42,959 nucleotides of DNA from Ruminococcus sp. (GCA_024697545.1 JAILFN010000061.1:1-42959), one strand, 5' to 3'; positions 33,319 to 42,783 are shown, counted from the stretch's first letter. Notes: generated by a model from the sequence alone, not told the origin. Made by a program: numbers and translations.

Positions 33319-36300
33319 TTAATCCTCGCCCAGCTTCAGCGCCTTTGAGATGTTGATGCTTCGTATCAGCCTGCCCAGCACGAGGAAGGATATGAGCAGC
33401 ATACAAAGGATTATCGTGTATACCTTCAGGTAATCATCACGCTGCGGGATCACCACGAACCCGGGCACCTGCTGCTGAACGGTGTAGAGGTACTGGAACA
33501 GCGGCACGAACAGGTCGCTCGCGATACCGCCGATGAACACCGCCGCAAAGATCGCCGCACCCGATGTGAGTATCTGCTCATAGACAATCATCGCGATGAT
33601 CTCGCGGAACTTCATGCCCATCGCACGGAGTATGCCGAACTGGAGGGTACGGCTCTTGATAGAGAGTATCCAGTACATCAGGAATCCGATAATGCACATT
33701 ATCATTATCACGATAAATCCGAGTGTCAGAGCGCCGTTCATGCCCTGAAGCATGGGGTCGTTCTTCTCGCTTATGATGTTCTGCCCCGCAGCCTTTAAAA
33801 GCGTGGGCTTGATATCGGAATCCTCGATGGACTTGTAGAGGTCCTCGGTGAGCGCACCGTCCTCCATCTTCATCCACACCTGATACGGCTCTACGTTTGT
33901 CATTATCTTGACGTAATCAAGATTCAGCACGGCAAAGTTCATGTATGTGCCGTCCTTTGCAGTGTCGTAGGGATTCATCGAAGGCCAGTATTCCGCGAAC
34001 GCCAGCACGGTGGCCTCAAACGGCTCATTGCCGCTGTAGCTTATGTTTACGGTATCTCCGAGCTTCAGCCCGTAGCTGTCGCGGAAAGCAGCTGAAAGTA
34101 TCACGCCCTGAGGGTACTCGCTCAGCGCTTCGAGGTAGTTGTTTATGTGTACGGGCAGCAGCCTGTCATCAAACCAGCACACCTTGCTGAACTCGCCAGG
34201 GGATATCGCCATCAGTTCGACGTTCTTGGTGTAGGTGGCAGTTCTCGACTCATCGCCGTCAGCCTTCATACGGGGAGTATCATCGCCCTTCTTGGCAAGC
34301 TTCGGCACTTTCATGCGGCTGCTCTCGATCTGAGTGCCCTCCTTGATGAACACCCTTGCCACCGACTCAACACCCGCAAGCTTTTCAAAGCGCTCGATAG
34401 GCGGTTCGGTGTACTGGATATTGGTCGTATCCTTGTCCTCTTCCTCATCGGACTTGCTGTCGGTGTCCTCTTCCGAATGGTTCTGCTCGTAGATCTCCTT
34501 GTTTGAAGCGCCGTTCGCACGGGCTTCGCGGTTGGCATCGCCCTGACTTTGCAGCTCGGCAGCCTGATTCTCTCCCGCCGTGTTATCCCAGTCCTCGGCA
34601 ATGACAATGTCCGCACCGACGGCATAGGAGACACGCTCCTCGGCATTGCGGTTGAGCGCCCGCGCAGTGTTCGCAAAGTAAAGACCCAGCGATACCGTAA
34701 GGATCAGGAATATCATCAAAAAGCCTTCCTTGCCCGAAGCCGCACGCCCGATGTTGTTGAAGGAAACGTAAGCGGCGGGCGAGAGTATGCGTCTGAACAG
34801 CTTCGCGAAAAGCCTTATGAGCAGCGGGTGTATCCTGAGTATGAACAGCCCGCAGCCGACGATGAACGCCGCCGAAGCGACAAACATTATCGGGTTTAGG
34901 GCAGCCTCACGGTCGGTTATGCCGTCGGCGGTGAGGTTTGCCTGCTGCTTGTTGTAATAGTAGAGCCAGCCCAGCGAACCGCCAGCCAGCAAAAAGTCAA
35001 GGCAAAGCTTTTCCCAGAGCGGCAGCCTGCGCTTTTTCGCCTTTGACTGCTTGTGCTCGACTATCGTGGTCTTGGTCGCGGGTATTATCGGCGCCATAGT
35101 GGTCACAAAGAACACCGCTATCGCCGCCAAAGCGTATATGAAAGCATCTATCGTCAGTGTAACGGGAAGGGCTTTTCTGTTTACAAATTCAAGGAATCCG
35201 TTTGAAGCGCCCAGCATCCTGCAAAGCATAAGTCCCGCAAAGGGCGCGGCAGCAGCCGTCACAACGCCCAGGAATATCGACTCCAGAGCGTATATTAGTA
35301 TCACCTGCCCGCGCGAAGCGCCGCGGCTCTTGAATACAGCGATCTCGTTCTTCTCCTGCTCAACGTTCAGCTGCGATACCATAAAGAGATACACGAGTAT
35401 CATGAGCATAACGGGTATCTCCAGCAGCCAGAGCGTCTGCCTCAGCTGCGAGGCACGGTCGGAATAATCCGCGAGTATATTAGCGGCGGGAAGGCTCAGG
35501 TCTATCTTGTTATCCTCATAGACGCGCCTTACGTCCTCTATGCGCTCCTCAATGGTGCCGAGCCCGTTCATATCCATATGGGGATAGTCGATGGCATAGT
35601 TTACCGACATCTTGGTGATGTTTACAGCCCCTGTGTCCATTATCTCGCCGTAAAGGGTATCGTAATCGGTGAAAACGTTCGCGACATAGTCCTTGATGCC
35701 TTCAGCCCAGTAAGCCTCGCTCCCGTCCTTTACGTCGATAACGCCGACTATCTCGATCTTAACGGTCTTGTCCGCACCGAAGATGTTGCCGATCTCATAG
35801 ACAGTACCCGTAGCAAGCTCCGAGACTTTCAGTGCCTTTTCGGTTGTGACGCACTCATAAACGCCGTCCTCACGCTTACCCGGCTTCATCATCCTGCCCG
35901 AGACGATCTCGCAGTTGTCCGCAAGCCCGCTCATGCCCGAAAGCGAGAGCCTTGCAGCCTTATCGCCGTCAGTCACGGCGATCGAGGTGACGTAGAGATA
36001 TCCGTCTGAGATAAACGTCTTTTCACTTCCTGCGGGGAACCCGAGCGAATCGAACTGCTCCTCAACGATCTTTTTCGTCGCGGTTATCTCCTCACGCTGC
36101 TTGTCGGTCGGGATATCCATAGTAAGCTCGTGCTCGGTGGCATAAATGCCCGGGTAGATCTCATTCTCGTTCTGGAATATCTCCATATCCTTGACGAGCA
36201 TACGCTGAAGCGAAGCGTTCATATATATAGGTATGGTGCTGGTCATGGCAGCCGCCATGATAAAGCCTATGAGCAGACACAGCACCATCCACTTGGTATT

Positions 36301-36330
36301 ACGCATCTTGCGTAAAAGCAATGTGAACAT
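33319..36330 (-). CDS. FtsX-like ABC transporter permease (MacB/LolC type, two FtsX modules)
   Basis: 1003 residues. The N-terminal helix (WMVLCLLIGFIMAAAMTSTI, about 14-34) is followed by an extracytoplasmic domain (about 35-300). The first FtsX module has helices near 310-440 and the typical EIAVFKSRGASRGQVILIYALES. A second region of helices follows, then a long charged extracytoplasmic loop (about 580-840, with SEEDTDSKSDEEEDKDTTN). The last module has FGILRAMGMKFREIIAMIVYEQ. Such permeases work with an ATPase to drive export or lipoprotein release. No ATPase gene is next to it. The fusion lipoprotein is 21 nt upstream in the same operon. Confidence 0.9.
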   Translation of the reverse strand: MFTLLLRKMRNTKWMVLCLLIGFIMAAAMTSTIPIYMNASLQRMLVKDMEIFQNENEIYPGIYATEHELTMDIPTDKQREEITATKKIVEEQFDSLGFPAGSEKTFISDGYLYVTSIAVTDGDKAARLSLSGMSGLADNCEIVSGRMMKPGKREDGVYECVTTEKALKVSELATGTVYEIGNIFGADKTVKIEIVGVIDVKDGSEAYWAEGIKDYVANVFTDYDTLYGEIMDTGAVNITKMSVNYAIDYPHMDMNGLGTIEERIEDVRRVYEDNKIDLSLPAANILADYSDRASQLRQTLWLLEIPVMLMILVYLFMVSQLNVEQEKNEIAVFKSRGASRGQVILIYALESIFLGVVTAAAAPFAGLMLCRMLGASNGFLEFVNRKALPVTLTIDAFIYALAAIAVFFVTTMAPIIPATKTTIVEHKQSKAKKRRLPLWEKLCLDFLLAGGSLGWLYYYNKQQANLTADGITDREAALNPIMFVASAAFIVGCGLFILRIHPLLIRLFAKLFRRILSPAAYVSFNNIGRAASGKEGFLMIFLILTVSLGLYFANTARALNRNAEERVSYAVGADIVIAEDWDNTAGENQAAELQSQGDANREARANGASNKEIYEQNHSEEDTDSKSDEEEDKDTTNIQYTEPPIERFEKLAGVESVARVFIKEGTQIESSRMKVPKLAKKGDDTPRMKADGDESRTATYTKNVELMAISPGEFSKVCWFDDRLLPVHINNYLEALSEYPQGVILSAAFRDSYGLKLGDTVNISYSGNEPFEATVLAFAEYWPSMNPYDTAKDGTYMNFAVLNLDYVKIMTNVEPYQVWMKMEDGALTEDLYKSIEDSDIKPTLLKAAGQNIISEKNDPMLQGMNGALTLGFIVIMIMCIIGFLMYWILSIKSRTLQFGILRAMGMKFREIIAMIVYEQILTSGAAIFAAVFIGGIASDLFVPLFQYLYTVQQQVPGFVVIPQRDDYLKVYTIILCMLLISFLVLGRLIRSINISKALKLGED

Positions 36331-36351
36331 AGTATTCTCCTTTGTGCCGTG

Positions 36352-37398
36352 TTATCTTATTACCAGCTCGTCGCCCTCATTTATGCCCGAGATTATCTCC
36401 GTCTGAGAGCCTGTCTTGAGTCCCGTTTCGACCTTGACGGCAGTTTTTTCGCCGTCGCGCAGAACGTATACTACCTTCTCGCCGTCCACCGTTTTGATAA
36501 GGTTGTTCGAGATGGCGATGCAATCCTCTACCTTGTCCAGCACAAGTATACTGTCGGCAAGCTGCCCCACAGCATCAGCGGGAGCATCGCCCGAGAAGCG
36601 AATGTATATCATATCTGTCGAATAGGCTATGCCGCCCTCTTTTTTCTTGTCGTGGCTCTCGTCCTGCTTTTTCTTGTACTTGACCAGCTTTTCGGGGTTC
36701 ATGAACACCTCGCCGTCATAGTATTCCTCTTCTATGCGTATCTGCACCTTAGTGCCGATCTCAAAGACCGTCAGGTCGTTCGGCTTGATGGCAAGGTAAA
36801 GCTTGTCCGTCTGCATAACGGTCGCGATAGTCTGACCGGGCGAAGCGTAGTCCCCTACCCTTACGTCCGCCAGTGCCGAGATCGTGCCGTCGCAGGGAGC
36901 TGTCAGAACGGCGTTGTCACGCTGGGCGTAAAGCTTTTCAAGCTCGATATCCAGCAGGTCTACCGCTACATAAGCCTCGTCGTACTCCGATTGTGTGCAG
37001 TCCCTCTCATAAAGAATCTCGGTGTTGAGCCAGGCCCGCTTGCGGTCAAGCTCCTTTACCTTTATCTGATACTCGATGTCGTCGGTGTCTATCTCGCAGA
37101 TGGGGTCGCCCTTGCTCACCGTCTGACCCGCAGTTACATAGAACTCCTTTATAGTGCCCCCCTCCTTTTCATAGGAGAGGTTGTACTGCTGCTCGCTCTG
37201 TATCGTACCGCTGTTGACTATCTTCTTTTCAAGCGTCTTGCGCTTGGCGGTAACGGTGGTGTATGTTACCTCGCTCGCCTTTACGGTAGGTGCGGGCAGC
37301 ACTTCTTCTTCATCGGGCAGCAGGTAGCAGCCCCCGAAGGAGACCAGAGAGACCGCGCAGCAGACCGCAGCAGCTATCATTCTTGTTAATTTCTTCAT
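36352..37398 (-). CDS. Membrane-fusion-type lipoprotein (HlyD/MacA family)
   Basis: 348 residues. The signal peptide ends in a lipobox (SFGGC, Cys about 24), so it is probably lipid-anchored. A lipoyl-like half (GTIQSEQQYNLSYEKEGGTI with VTAGQTVSKGDPICEIDT) flanks an alpha-hairpin (about 112-155, KVKELDRKRAWLNTEILYER), followed by NAVLTAPCDGTISALADVRVGDYASPG, which is the second lipoyl half. A beta-barrel (LYLAIKPNDLTVFEIGTKVQI) and a membrane-proximal end (VYVLRDGEKTAVKVETGL) follow. This is the MacA/HlyD plan. In Firmicutes such proteins help FtsX-type permeases export peptides or lipids. It is the first gene of the operon. Confidence 0.9.
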   Translation of the reverse strand: MKKLTRMIAAAVCCAVSLVSFGGCYLLPDEEEVLPAPTVKASEVTYTTVTAKRKTLEKKIVNSGTIQSEQQYNLSYEKEGGTIKEFYVTAGQTVSKGDPICEIDTDDIEYQIKVKELDRKRAWLNTEILYERDCTQSEYDEAYVAVDLLDIELEKLYAQRDNAVLTAPCDGTISALADVRVGDYASPGQTIATVMQTDKLYLAIKPNDLTVFEIGTKVQIRIEEEYYDGEVFMNPEKLVKYKKKQDESHDKKKEGGIAYSTDMIYIRFSGDAPADAVGQLADSILVLDKVEDCIAISNNLIKTVDGEKVVYVLRDGEKTAVKVETGLKTGSQTEIISGINEGDELVIR

Positions 37399-37455
37399 AT
37401 TTATTCTCCTGTATAAGCCGACCTGAGTCGTTGATGTCCGGATACATATATTTAA

Positions 37456-37484
37456 ATTATATCAAATTTCACCGCGTTTTACCA
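37456..37484 (-). promoter_or_regulatory. Probable promoter of the fusion-protein/permease operon
   Basis: A clear TATAAT on the minus strand with a poor -35 box (TGGTAA) 17 nt away. The 324-nt space between the two divergent genes (37399-37722) holds this, the plus-strand promoter and AT-rich sequence, with no gene. Confidence 0.5.
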
Positions 37485-37635
37485 TATATGAATCTACAAA
37501 TTTCACTCCGACTTTATGTGCATTTTGACAGCTTTTCGGCAAATGAAGTTTTCGATTCGAGTACAATATTTTTATATGGGTAAAAATCAACAATTATATT
37601 ACATAAGTTTCGTGCAACTTTTTTGTGAAAATATG

Positions 37636-37664
37636 TATACAAATTACAAATTATGTGGTATAAT
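37636..37664 (+). promoter_or_regulatory. Extended -10 promoter of the cytidylate-kinase-like gene
   Basis: TGG-TATAAT (TG extended -10) at 37656-37664 with a weak TATACA at -35. The leader is about 50 nt. Confidence 0.65.
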
Positions 37665-37722
37665 CATTATTGTAAAGAACAGTTATTCACCTGAAGTCCC
37701 GTTCGGAAAAGAGGTGTTCCTT

Positions 37723-38346
37723 ATGAAAAGCGTGATAACCATCGGAAGAGAATTCGGAAGCGGCGGCAGAGAGATCGGCAAACGTCTCGCTGAGCTTTAC
37801 GGTATACCTTTTTATGATAAGGAACTGCTCGAACAGGCGGCTAAGGACAGCGGGATCTGCGAAGAGCTGATCGTCCGCCATGATGAAAGCGTCACAAACA
37901 GCATACTGTTCTCGCTGGTGATGGGAACCTATCCCCTGTCCCCCGACGGCAGGATAAACCCCGAGATCCCACTTAACCAGCGCATATTCTTAGCACAGTT
38001 CGATGCCATAAGAAAGCTCGGCAAAAGGCCCTGCGTTATCGTCGGCAGATGCGCCGATTATGTGCTCTCCGACTGCGATAACCGCGTGTCGGTCTTCATC
38101 ACGGGCAATATGTTCGAGAAGAAGCGCCGCATCGGCGAACGCTATGATATCGAAAAGACAAAGCTTGAAGACTTCATCAGAAAGACCGACAAGCGGCGTG
38201 CGAATTATTACGAATACTACACCGACAACAAGTGGGGCGCGGCGGCAAATTACCACCTTACCCTCAATTCCTCCGATGTCGGCATCGAGGGCGCTGTAAA
38301 GCTCATCGCACAGTACGTTGAGCTGAAAGAAAGCAAGCCCGTATAG
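37723..38346 (+). CDS. Cytidylate-kinase-like family protein
   Basis: 207 residues from the ATG at 37723, with AAAGAGGTG upstream; the longer in-frame reading runs through the promoter and is rejected. The P-loop is IGREFGSGGREIGKRLAE (about 7-24), then YGIPFYDKELLEQAAKDSG, the pattern of the Cytidylate_kin2 group. RPCVIVGRCADYVL and VFITGNMFEKKRRIGERY supply the core strand and the arginine-rich lid. It differs from Cmk itself, and the substrate is not established for this group. It has its own promoter and terminator. Confidence 0.9.
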   Translation: MKSVITIGREFGSGGREIGKRLAELYGIPFYDKELLEQAAKDSGICEELIVRHDESVTNSILFSLVMGTYPLSPDGRINPEIPLNQRIFLAQFDAIRKLGKRPCVIVGRCADYVLSDCDNRVSVFITGNMFEKKRRIGERYDIEKTKLEDFIRKTDKRRANYYEYYTDNKWGAAANYHLTLNSSDVGIEGAVKLIAQYVELKESKPV

Positions 38347-38424
38347 CTCCGCACAGAACTTCTGTGCATCAACAAAGAACTTTTCTACTTTTTCATTTTA
38401 CTTTCCTTACTTTTCCTATCTGAG

Positions 38425-38455
38425 AAAGCTCCCCTTTTCGGGGGGCTTTTTCTTT
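38425..38455 (+). terminator. Terminator of the cytidylate-kinase-like gene
   Basis: Stem AAAGCTCCCC/GGGGGGCTTT (one U-G pair) followed by TTCTTTT. A smaller hairpin GCACAGA/TCTGTGC lies just after the stop codon. Confidence 0.85.
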
Positions 38456-38475
38456 TGCTCGGCAAACATGGATAT

Positions 38476-38508
38476 GAAAAATGCACCCCGCGGAAAACGA
38501 GGTGCATA
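38476..38508 (-). terminator. Terminator of the GH26 gene
   Basis: The minus strand pairs ATGCACC-CG with CG-GGTGCAT and ends in TTTTTC, about 18 nt after the GH26 stop. Confidence 0.8.
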
Positions 38509-38526
38509 TAGCTTTCGGGCAGGATA

Positions 38527-40191
38527 TCATTCCTGTTCATCACCGCTCAGCGCCAGATATTTTTCGGTGTTCAGCGGATATCTCTTGAGGTCGGGCAATT
38601 CCTTTAAGGTCAGCACGCGGTCGCTGGAGTATATCTTCTCCCACATCTCCATCGAGGTGTACTCACCGGGGAGCTGCATATCCTTGAGGGTGAACTCGCC
38701 ATTCCATGTCGCGAACCAGCCCCAGCGGGTGCCGTCGTTCATCGCGGCTTCGGGGTCGAACAGCGTGCCGTTCTCGGTCATGGCAACTATCTTTTTGTCC
38801 TCGGTGCAGCCCTTCGTGAAGTCATAGTACCACTTCTTCGAGGAATAATCGCCCGCGTCGGCGTAAACGTCGTAGCCCAGTATGTCAACGTACTGATCGC
38901 CGGGATAGTAGTCCTTGTTCTGACCGTCCCATACCCATATCAGGTTGTTGATGTTGTGGTAGTTGGTAAGGCGATCGTAAAGCGTGATCCAGAGCTGCTT
39001 GTAGGCATCAGCGCCCGAAGAGCCCCACCAGAACCACGGATTGTTCCACTTGGGATCGCCGCCGCCCTCGTGCAGAGGTCTCCAGAGAACGGGAACGTGG
39101 TTGTCGTCGAGATCCTTCAGATACTCGGCGATGGCGTCGATGTCGCTTATCAGAAGGTCATAGCCCTCCTGGTCTTCGCCGCTCATGATCTTCGCCAGAT
39201 CAATGTCGGTGTATTCGGTGTAAAAGCCCTGCCACCATGCACCGCCGTTCTTCTCGATATACGGTTCGGGAGCGTTCCAGTGCCATGTGAGCGTTACGAT
39301 GCCGCCCTGATTCAGCCAGAAATCCTTGGCGTTGTTGATGGCGTTTATGCCGCCGCCCGAGCCGTGAGAAACGCGGCTGGGCGAAAGCTCGATGAGGTCG
39401 AGACCCATCATAGCGGGATAGTCCCCTGCCATCTTCTCGATCTCAATGAACTCGCGCGATTCAAGCCCGAGGTTATCGGAGGCATACTGCCCCGAGATTA
39501 TGTATTTTCCGTAGCTGTCGCAGAGGAAGTTGTAAAGCCTCCATGTCTCCGTGCTCGAATTTGGGTTGCAGAGCGAACGGTTTACGTCAAACTGCGAAAG
39601 GTCGATGCTCTCGGCAGGCTGCACCACGATGCTGTCGATGTATACGGGCACGCTCTGAGCCTTGATGCCTATCGTGTGCTTGCCCTCTCCGACCAGCACC
39701 TTTTCGGCTTTTGCATCGCAGAACTCCTTCTCCGCTATCTCAAAGGTAGTCAGCGCATTGCCGTCTATGGTGATGGAAGCGCTGCTGTTCTCGGAATCTG
39801 CCGCCGCCCTGATAAGGAAATCATAGCTTCCCTCTGCGGGGAACTCTATATCAAAAGTAACGGAAGCTTCGTTCGGAAGTGCGGCAAAGCCCTTGCCTGA
39901 AAACTCACCGACAAACTTCTTGTCCATAGACGAGCCGCCGTCGAACTTGCCCTTTTCGGCTTCAACTTCGTACTTGAAGTCGGCAGGCACAGAAGCGTCG
40001 CCGCCGGGTACCTCGGAAAGATCGAAATCCCCGAGAGTCTCTTCAACAGGCTCCAGCGGGACCGTTTCACGGGTCGTTGTCTCGCCGCTGTCGGTCTTTT
40101 TGTCGCCGCCCGCTTTCTTGGCGCAGGCGCTCGCGGAAACCGCCATTACCGCTGCGGTGCATCCGCAGATCAACCTTTTATATGCTCTCAT
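38527..40191 (-). CDS. Lipid-anchored GH26 beta-mannanase with N-terminal CBM35-like module
   Basis: 554 residues. The signal peptide ends in a lipobox (SASAC, C23), then a Thr-rich linker. Residues about 72-192 form a CBM35/CBM6-like beta-sandwich (FKYEVEAEKGKFDGG, VTFDIEFPAEGSYDFLIRAA, VYIDSIVVQPA). The GH26 barrel covers about 210-545. The acid/base is E375 in RPLHEGGGDPKWN and the nucleophile is E473 in AMTENGTLFD, with conserved LTWHWNAP (H304). GH26 enzymes cut beta-1,4-mannan in plant cell walls by a retaining mechanism. Lipid anchoring suggests trimming of oligosaccharides at the cell surface. No transporter lies beside it. GGGAGG precedes the start. Confidence 0.94.
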   Translation of the reverse strand: MRAYKRLICGCTAAVMAVSASACAKKAGGDKKTDSGETTTRETVPLEPVEETLGDFDLSEVPGGDASVPADFKYEVEAEKGKFDGGSSMDKKFVGEFSGKGFAALPNEASVTFDIEFPAEGSYDFLIRAAADSENSSASITIDGNALTTFEIAEKEFCDAKAEKVLVGEGKHTIGIKAQSVPVYIDSIVVQPAESIDLSQFDVNRSLCNPNSSTETWRLYNFLCDSYGKYIISGQYASDNLGLESREFIEIEKMAGDYPAMMGLDLIELSPSRVSHGSGGGINAINNAKDFWLNQGGIVTLTWHWNAPEPYIEKNGGAWWQGFYTEYTDIDLAKIMSGEDQEGYDLLISDIDAIAEYLKDLDDNHVPVLWRPLHEGGGDPKWNNPWFWWGSSGADAYKQLWITLYDRLTNYHNINNLIWVWDGQNKDYYPGDQYVDILGYDVYADAGDYSSKKWYYDFTKGCTEDKKIVAMTENGTLFDPEAAMNDGTRWGWFATWNGEFTLKDMQLPGEYTSMEMWEKIYSSDRVLTLKELPDLKRYPLNTEKYLALSGDEQE

Positions 40192-40214
40192 ATCCCTGAA
40201 CCTCCCTGATAGGT

Positions 40215-40230
40215 CTTATGTTCGTATAAG
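40215..40230. promoter_or_regulatory. Possible operator at the GH26 promoter
   Basis: CTTAT-GTTCGT-ATAAG is an inverted repeat lying right at the expected start of transcription of the GH26 gene. A bound regulator would block transcription. This is inferred from position and symmetry alone. Confidence 0.35.
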
Positions 40231-40233
40231 GTC

Positions 40234-40262
40234 ATTTTATCACATTGCCCGACGGTTGTCAA
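40234..40262 (-). promoter_or_regulatory. Promoter of the GH26 gene
   Basis: The minus strand reads TTGACA, a 17-nt spacer and TAAAAT, about 43 nt before the start codon. Confidence 0.8.
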
Positions 40263-40335
40263 TGCCGTAAATCGTTTTCATTTTTTAAAATTCTATTACA
40301 AATGAATACAGCACCGACGCGACAGGCGTGAATAT

Positions 40336-40360
40336 AAAAAAGCGGGGGGCAAGCCCCCGC
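40336..40360 (-). terminator. Terminator of the leuC-leuD operon
   Basis: GC-rich stem GCGGGGGC/GCCCCCCGC with a 2-nt loop and six T on the minus strand, about 40 nt after leuD. Confidence 0.9.
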
Positions 40361-40399
40361 CCTGCACTGACAGCCGTGTGTCAAAGTACAAAGATGTGA

Positions 40400-40879
40400 T
40401 TACTTCAGCGAGTTGAGCAGACCGCCCTTGTTGATGATATTGATAAGGAACTCGGGGAAGGGCTGTCCCTGATAGGTCTCGCCCTTGGTCACGTTGGTGA
40501 TAACGCCTGTCTCAAAGTCTATCTCCACCTGATCCCCCGCCTCGATCTTCTCGCTCGCCTCGCGGCACTCGATTATCGGCAGACCGATGTTTATAGCGTT
40601 GCGGTAGAATATACGCGCAAATGTAGCCGCGATAACGCAGGAGATACCGCTCGCCTTGATGGCGATGGGCGCGTGCTCTCTCGAAGAGCCGCATCCGAAG
40701 TTCTCGTGAGCTACCATGATGTCGCCCTCTTTTACATTCTTTACAAAGTCGATGTCGATATCCTCCATGCAGTGAGAAGCAAGCTCCTTGTGGTCTGCTG
40801 TGTTTAAATATCTTGCGGGTATGATAACGTCGGTATCAACGTTATCCCCGTACTTGTGTACGATTCCGTTTGCTTTCAT
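40400..40879 (-). CDS. leuD: 3-isopropylmalate dehydratase small subunit
   Basis: 159 residues from the ATG at 40879, chosen because GAAAGGAAAA precedes it; an in-frame ATG at 40897 sits in front of that site. LeuD forms the swivel domain of isopropylmalate isomerase in leucine synthesis. Marks are [20 protein letters not shown] near the start, [24 protein letters not shown] (the substrate-binding Ser/Arg loop) and [18 protein letters not shown]. The length fits the short HacB/archaeal-type form. It is separated from leuC by a Dabb-domain gene and about 140 bp, unusual for this pair. Confidence 0.96.
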   Translation of the reverse strand: MKANGIVHKYGDNVDTDVIIPARYLNTADHKELASHCMEDIDIDFVKNVKEGDIMVAHENFGCGSSREHAPIAIKASGISCVIAATFARIFYRNAINIGLPIIECREASEKIEAGDQVEIDFETGVITNVTKGETYQGQPFPEFLINIINKGGLLNSLK

Positions 40880-41019
40880 ATCTGTTTTTCCTTTCATGTA
40901 TTATAGCTTAAAGCTGCCCCTGCGAGCCTGCCGCGAAGCATGAACGCCCGCAGCCGAAAGCGATCCGCCGCCCTGAACGTCACCATTGCGGGGAAAGCTG
41001 TTCCCAAGGGGCGAAGGTG

Positions 41020-41319
41020 TCATATTTCAAAGTCAACGCATTTTCTCGCCTTGACTACCGTCCTGACGAACTCCTTGACCTTGACGTGTTCGGGGTGGTC
41101 GGCGTAGTATGCGAGAGCTGCCTCATCCTTAAAGGTGCTGTCGAGCATTATGTCACCGTTGGAAGTGTCCAGAAATTCGGTCACTACCGATATATCTTCC
41201 AGACCCTCCACAACACCTTTGAGCGCTTCAAGTCCGCTCTTCATCTTTGCGGCGGCTTCGCGCTTTTCCTCTGCTGTCAGCTCGTCCTTGAAGTCCCAGA
41301 TTATTATGTGTTTTACCAT
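41020..41319 (-). CDS. Dabb (stress-responsive alpha/beta barrel) domain protein
   Basis: 99 residues, a single Dabb domain of the dimeric ferredoxin-like barrel type. MVKHIIIWDFKDELTAEEK at the start, SGLEALKGVVEGLEDISV in the middle and STFKDEAALAYYADHPEHVKV near the end are the family marks. Dabb proteins in bacteria have no settled role. It starts 1 nt after the leuC stop, so it is translated with leuC. A role in leucine synthesis is possible but unproven. Confidence 0.9.
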   Translation of the reverse strand: MVKHIIIWDFKDELTAEEKREAAAKMKSGLEALKGVVEGLEDISVVTEFLDTSNGDIMLDSTFKDEAALAYYADHPEHVKVKEFVRTVVKARKCVDFEI

Positions 41320-41320
41320 A

Positions 41321-42583
41321 TCACATTACCTCGCTCGGCTGAGATATCCTGCCTGTTACAGCGGAAGCCGCCGCAACGTAGGGAGAAGCCAGATATACCT
41401 CGCTCTCGGGATGACCCATTCTGCCGACGAAGTTGCGGTTAGTGGTAGCGATGGAACGCTCGCCCTTAGCGAGTATGCCCATGTAACCGCCAAGGCAGGG
41501 ACCGCAGGTCGGGGTGGAAACAGCGCAGCCTGCCTCAATGAATATCTTGAGCAGACCCTCTTCCATAGCCTGCATATATACAGCCTGTGTAGCGGGGATA
41601 ACTATACATCTTACGCCCTTGGCGATGTGCTTGCCCTTTAATATCTCGGCAGCAGCGCGGAGATCCTCGATGCGTCCGTTGGTACATGAACCGATAACAG
41701 ACTGGTCGATCTTAACCTCGCCGATCTCATCGAAGGTCTTTGCGTTCTCGGGCAGGTGCGGGAAAGCAACGGTAGGCTTTATCTGCGACAGGTCGATGTC
41801 GTAAACCTCATCGTACTCGGCGTCTGCGTCTGCCTCGAACACCTTGTATTCCCTCTTGAATCTGCCCTTAACATACTCGAGCGTTACCTCGTCAACGGCA
41901 AAGATACCGTTTTTGGCACCCGCCTCGATAGCCATGTTAGCCATGCAGAGCCTGTCCTCCATAGTGAGGTTTTTGAGCCCCTCGCCCGAGAACTCCATAG
42001 AACGGTAAAGTGCGCCGTCAACGCCTATCTTACCGATGATGTGAAGGATAACGTCCTTGGCGGAGCTGTACTTGGGCAGCTTGCCTGTGATATTGAACTT
42101 GATAGCAGAAGGAACTCTGAACCATGCCTTGCCGCGAGCCATGCCCGCACACATATCGGTAGAGCCTACGCCTGTGGAGAATGCGCCCAGCGCACCGTAG
42201 GTGCAGGTGTGGCTGTCGGCACCGATGATGCAGTCGCCGGGGCCTACAAGACCTTTTTCGGGAAGGAGCGCGTGCTCTATGCCCATCTCGCCCACGTCAT
42301 AGAAGTGAGTAACGCCATGCTCGCCGCAGAAATCCCTGCACTGCTTGCACTGTGTAGCTGCCTTTATATCCTTGTTCGGTGCGAAGTGGTCCATTACCAT
42401 CGTCACCTTGTCCTTGTCGAACACATCGGTAAAGCCCGCCTTGTGGAACTCATTTATCGCAACAGGCGATGTGATATCATTGCCGAGCACGAAATCAAGG
42501 TCAGCCATGATGAGCTGTCCCGCCTTGACCTCATCAAGTCCCGCGTGCGCCGCGAGTATCTTCTGTGTCATTGTCATTCCCAT
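41321..42583 (-). CDS. leuC: 3-isopropylmalate dehydratase large subunit
   Basis: 420 residues, the HacA-type short form. It holds the 4Fe-4S cluster that isomerises 2- to 3-isopropylmalate. The cluster cysteines are C300 (IGSCTNGR), C360 and C363 ([10 protein letters not shown]). Other marks are [25 protein letters not shown] and the C-terminal [29 protein letters not shown] lies about 8 nt before the ATG at 42583. It has its own promoter about 70 nt upstream and is the first gene of the operon. No T-box is seen in the leader. Confidence 0.97.
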   Translation of the reverse strand: MGMTMTQKILAAHAGLDEVKAGQLIMADLDFVLGNDITSPVAINEFHKAGFTDVFDKDKVTMVMDHFAPNKDIKAATQCKQCRDFCGEHGVTHFYDVGEMGIEHALLPEKGLVGPGDCIIGADSHTCTYGALGAFSTGVGSTDMCAGMARGKAWFRVPSAIKFNITGKLPKYSSAKDVILHIIGKIGVDGALYRSMEFSGEGLKNLTMEDRLCMANMAIEAGAKNGIFAVDEVTLEYVKGRFKREYKVFEADADAEYDEVYDIDLSQIKPTVAFPHLPENAKTFDEIGEVKIDQSVIGSCTNGRIEDLRAAAEILKGKHIAKGVRCIVIPATQAVYMQAMEEGLLKIFIEAGCAVSTPTCGPCLGGYMGILAKGERSIATTNRNFVGRMGHPESEVYLASPYVAAASAVTGRISQPSEVM

Positions 42584-42649
42584 GTAATTACTTCCTTTCG
42601 GTGTATCTTATCTGAAACAAGCGCGGTCTGCACGCTTGCAGTCTTTTAT

Positions 42650-42679
42650 ATTATACCACACTAAAGCGGCATTTGTAAA
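42650..42679 (-). promoter_or_regulatory. Promoter of leuC
   Basis: The minus strand reads TTTACA, an 18-nt spacer and TGG-TATAAT (extended -10). The leader can fold CAAGCG/CGCTTG (about 42618-42638), too short for a T-box. Confidence 0.75.
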
Positions 42680-42753
42680 GAGGGGAAATGTTAATAATTA
42701 TTCCCGCATATCGGACAGGCGAAAAAACGGCGGGCTGACCCCGGAATGCACAC

Positions 42754-42783
42754 AAAAAAAGAGCCCCCGCATGGCGGGTACTC
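42754..42783 (-). terminator. Terminator of the truncated right-edge gene
   Basis: Stem GAGCCCCCGC/GCGGGTACTC with a 3-nt loop. On the minus strand seven T follow. Confidence 0.85.
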
